In this document: in pieces, positions 36,501 through 36,753 of the stretch
Layout of the letters: each line of letters begins with the position of its first letter
Numbering within the stretch: the stretch's first letter is position 1
Source of the DNA: Chrysomallon squamiferum
Lineage: Eukaryota > Mollusca > Gastropoda > Neomphalida > Peltospiridae
DNA length: 36,753 bases
Reading direction: 5' to 3'
Assembly (NCBI GenBank): GCA_012295275.1
Contig: CM022677.1
Span: 1,421,613 to 1,458,365 of the forward strand
Notes under the pieces: model-generated
The model's database searches: none
Told to the model about the DNA's origin: nothing
What the model saw: the letters and a program-made list of their open reading frames with translations, nothing else
Position numbers and translations under genes: made by a program

Positions 36501-36753
36501 CCAGCTCACTTGTAAATAGAAAATTAATTCATTGAATATACAAGTCCACAACAGCTAACTCTTGTGCACTTCATAATAAGCTTACAGGAGTTATCTCCCT
36601 TCCATTAACTCATTCATAGATTCCATTGCTATTAACTGATGGAAAATTCATATTTACGATACTATCCTCTGAACTAATCCTTTCATTTATACTTTTAGTG
36701 GGTTTTTTTAAAAAAGAAAACAATTCCTTCATTTTAATGTGGAGAGAGAGAGA
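36501..36753. other. Right-end spacer
   Basis: Contains aggagttatctcccttcc (about 36587), the reverse-complement form of the gggagataact motif seen in many molluscan repeats and in related form at 5857. The window ends within a GA repeat. No gene. Confidence 0.4.

Overview
The window looks like eukaryotic, most probably molluscan (gastropod-like), nuclear DNA. The reasons are: a two-exon gene with consensus splice sites, strongly AT-rich intergenic DNA packed with long di- and trinucleotide microsatellites, a fragment that I recognise as the common dispersed molluscan SINE (right end), a decayed hAT transposase, and two 200-base N runs typical of a scaffolded assembly. No bacterial feature is present. 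The assignment to mollusc is inference from the SINE and the general texture; the species cannot be named.

Only one intact protein gene is well supported: a minus-strand BTB-BACK-PHR protein of the BTBD1/2/3/6 group (CDS exons 29703..29447 and 29235..28191, 433 aa). A second, broken copy of its 3' end (last coding codons plus about 550 bp of 3' flank) lies at 9550-10340, so the locus held at least two BTBD-like genes.

Left end (1-4100): a decayed minus-strand gene remnant (2792-1186) that reads like a membrane-anchored receptor with a long polar cytoplasmic tail but has stops and frame changes, flanked by two diverged copies of an AT-rich plus-strand segment that carry the same short exon-like islands. 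Middle (6035-26093): four related copies (A 6035-8556, B 11041-14050, C 14051-17666, D 23788-26093) of a roughly 2.3-3.6 kb unit, with indels, microsatellite expansions and a shared insertion separating them. Between C and D (18488-21545) lie the hAT remnant, a tRNA-like sequence with A and B boxes, a three-copy 250-bp duplication with an open frame in two copies, and a GC-richer 230-bp block that recurs almost unchanged at 26710. Right end (29704-36753): AT-rich upstream DNA, two candidate CpG-bearing promoters or 5' exons (31376-31553 and 34530-34640), large CA arrays, a perfect 77-bp tandem duplication, a 56/57-bp minisatellite and the SINE fragment.

I did not find a defence island, operon, or other obviously new multi-gene system. 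The most interesting material is the mosaic, repeatedly duplicated non-coding unit and its sharply conserved cores around a duplicating BTB-PHR gene family.
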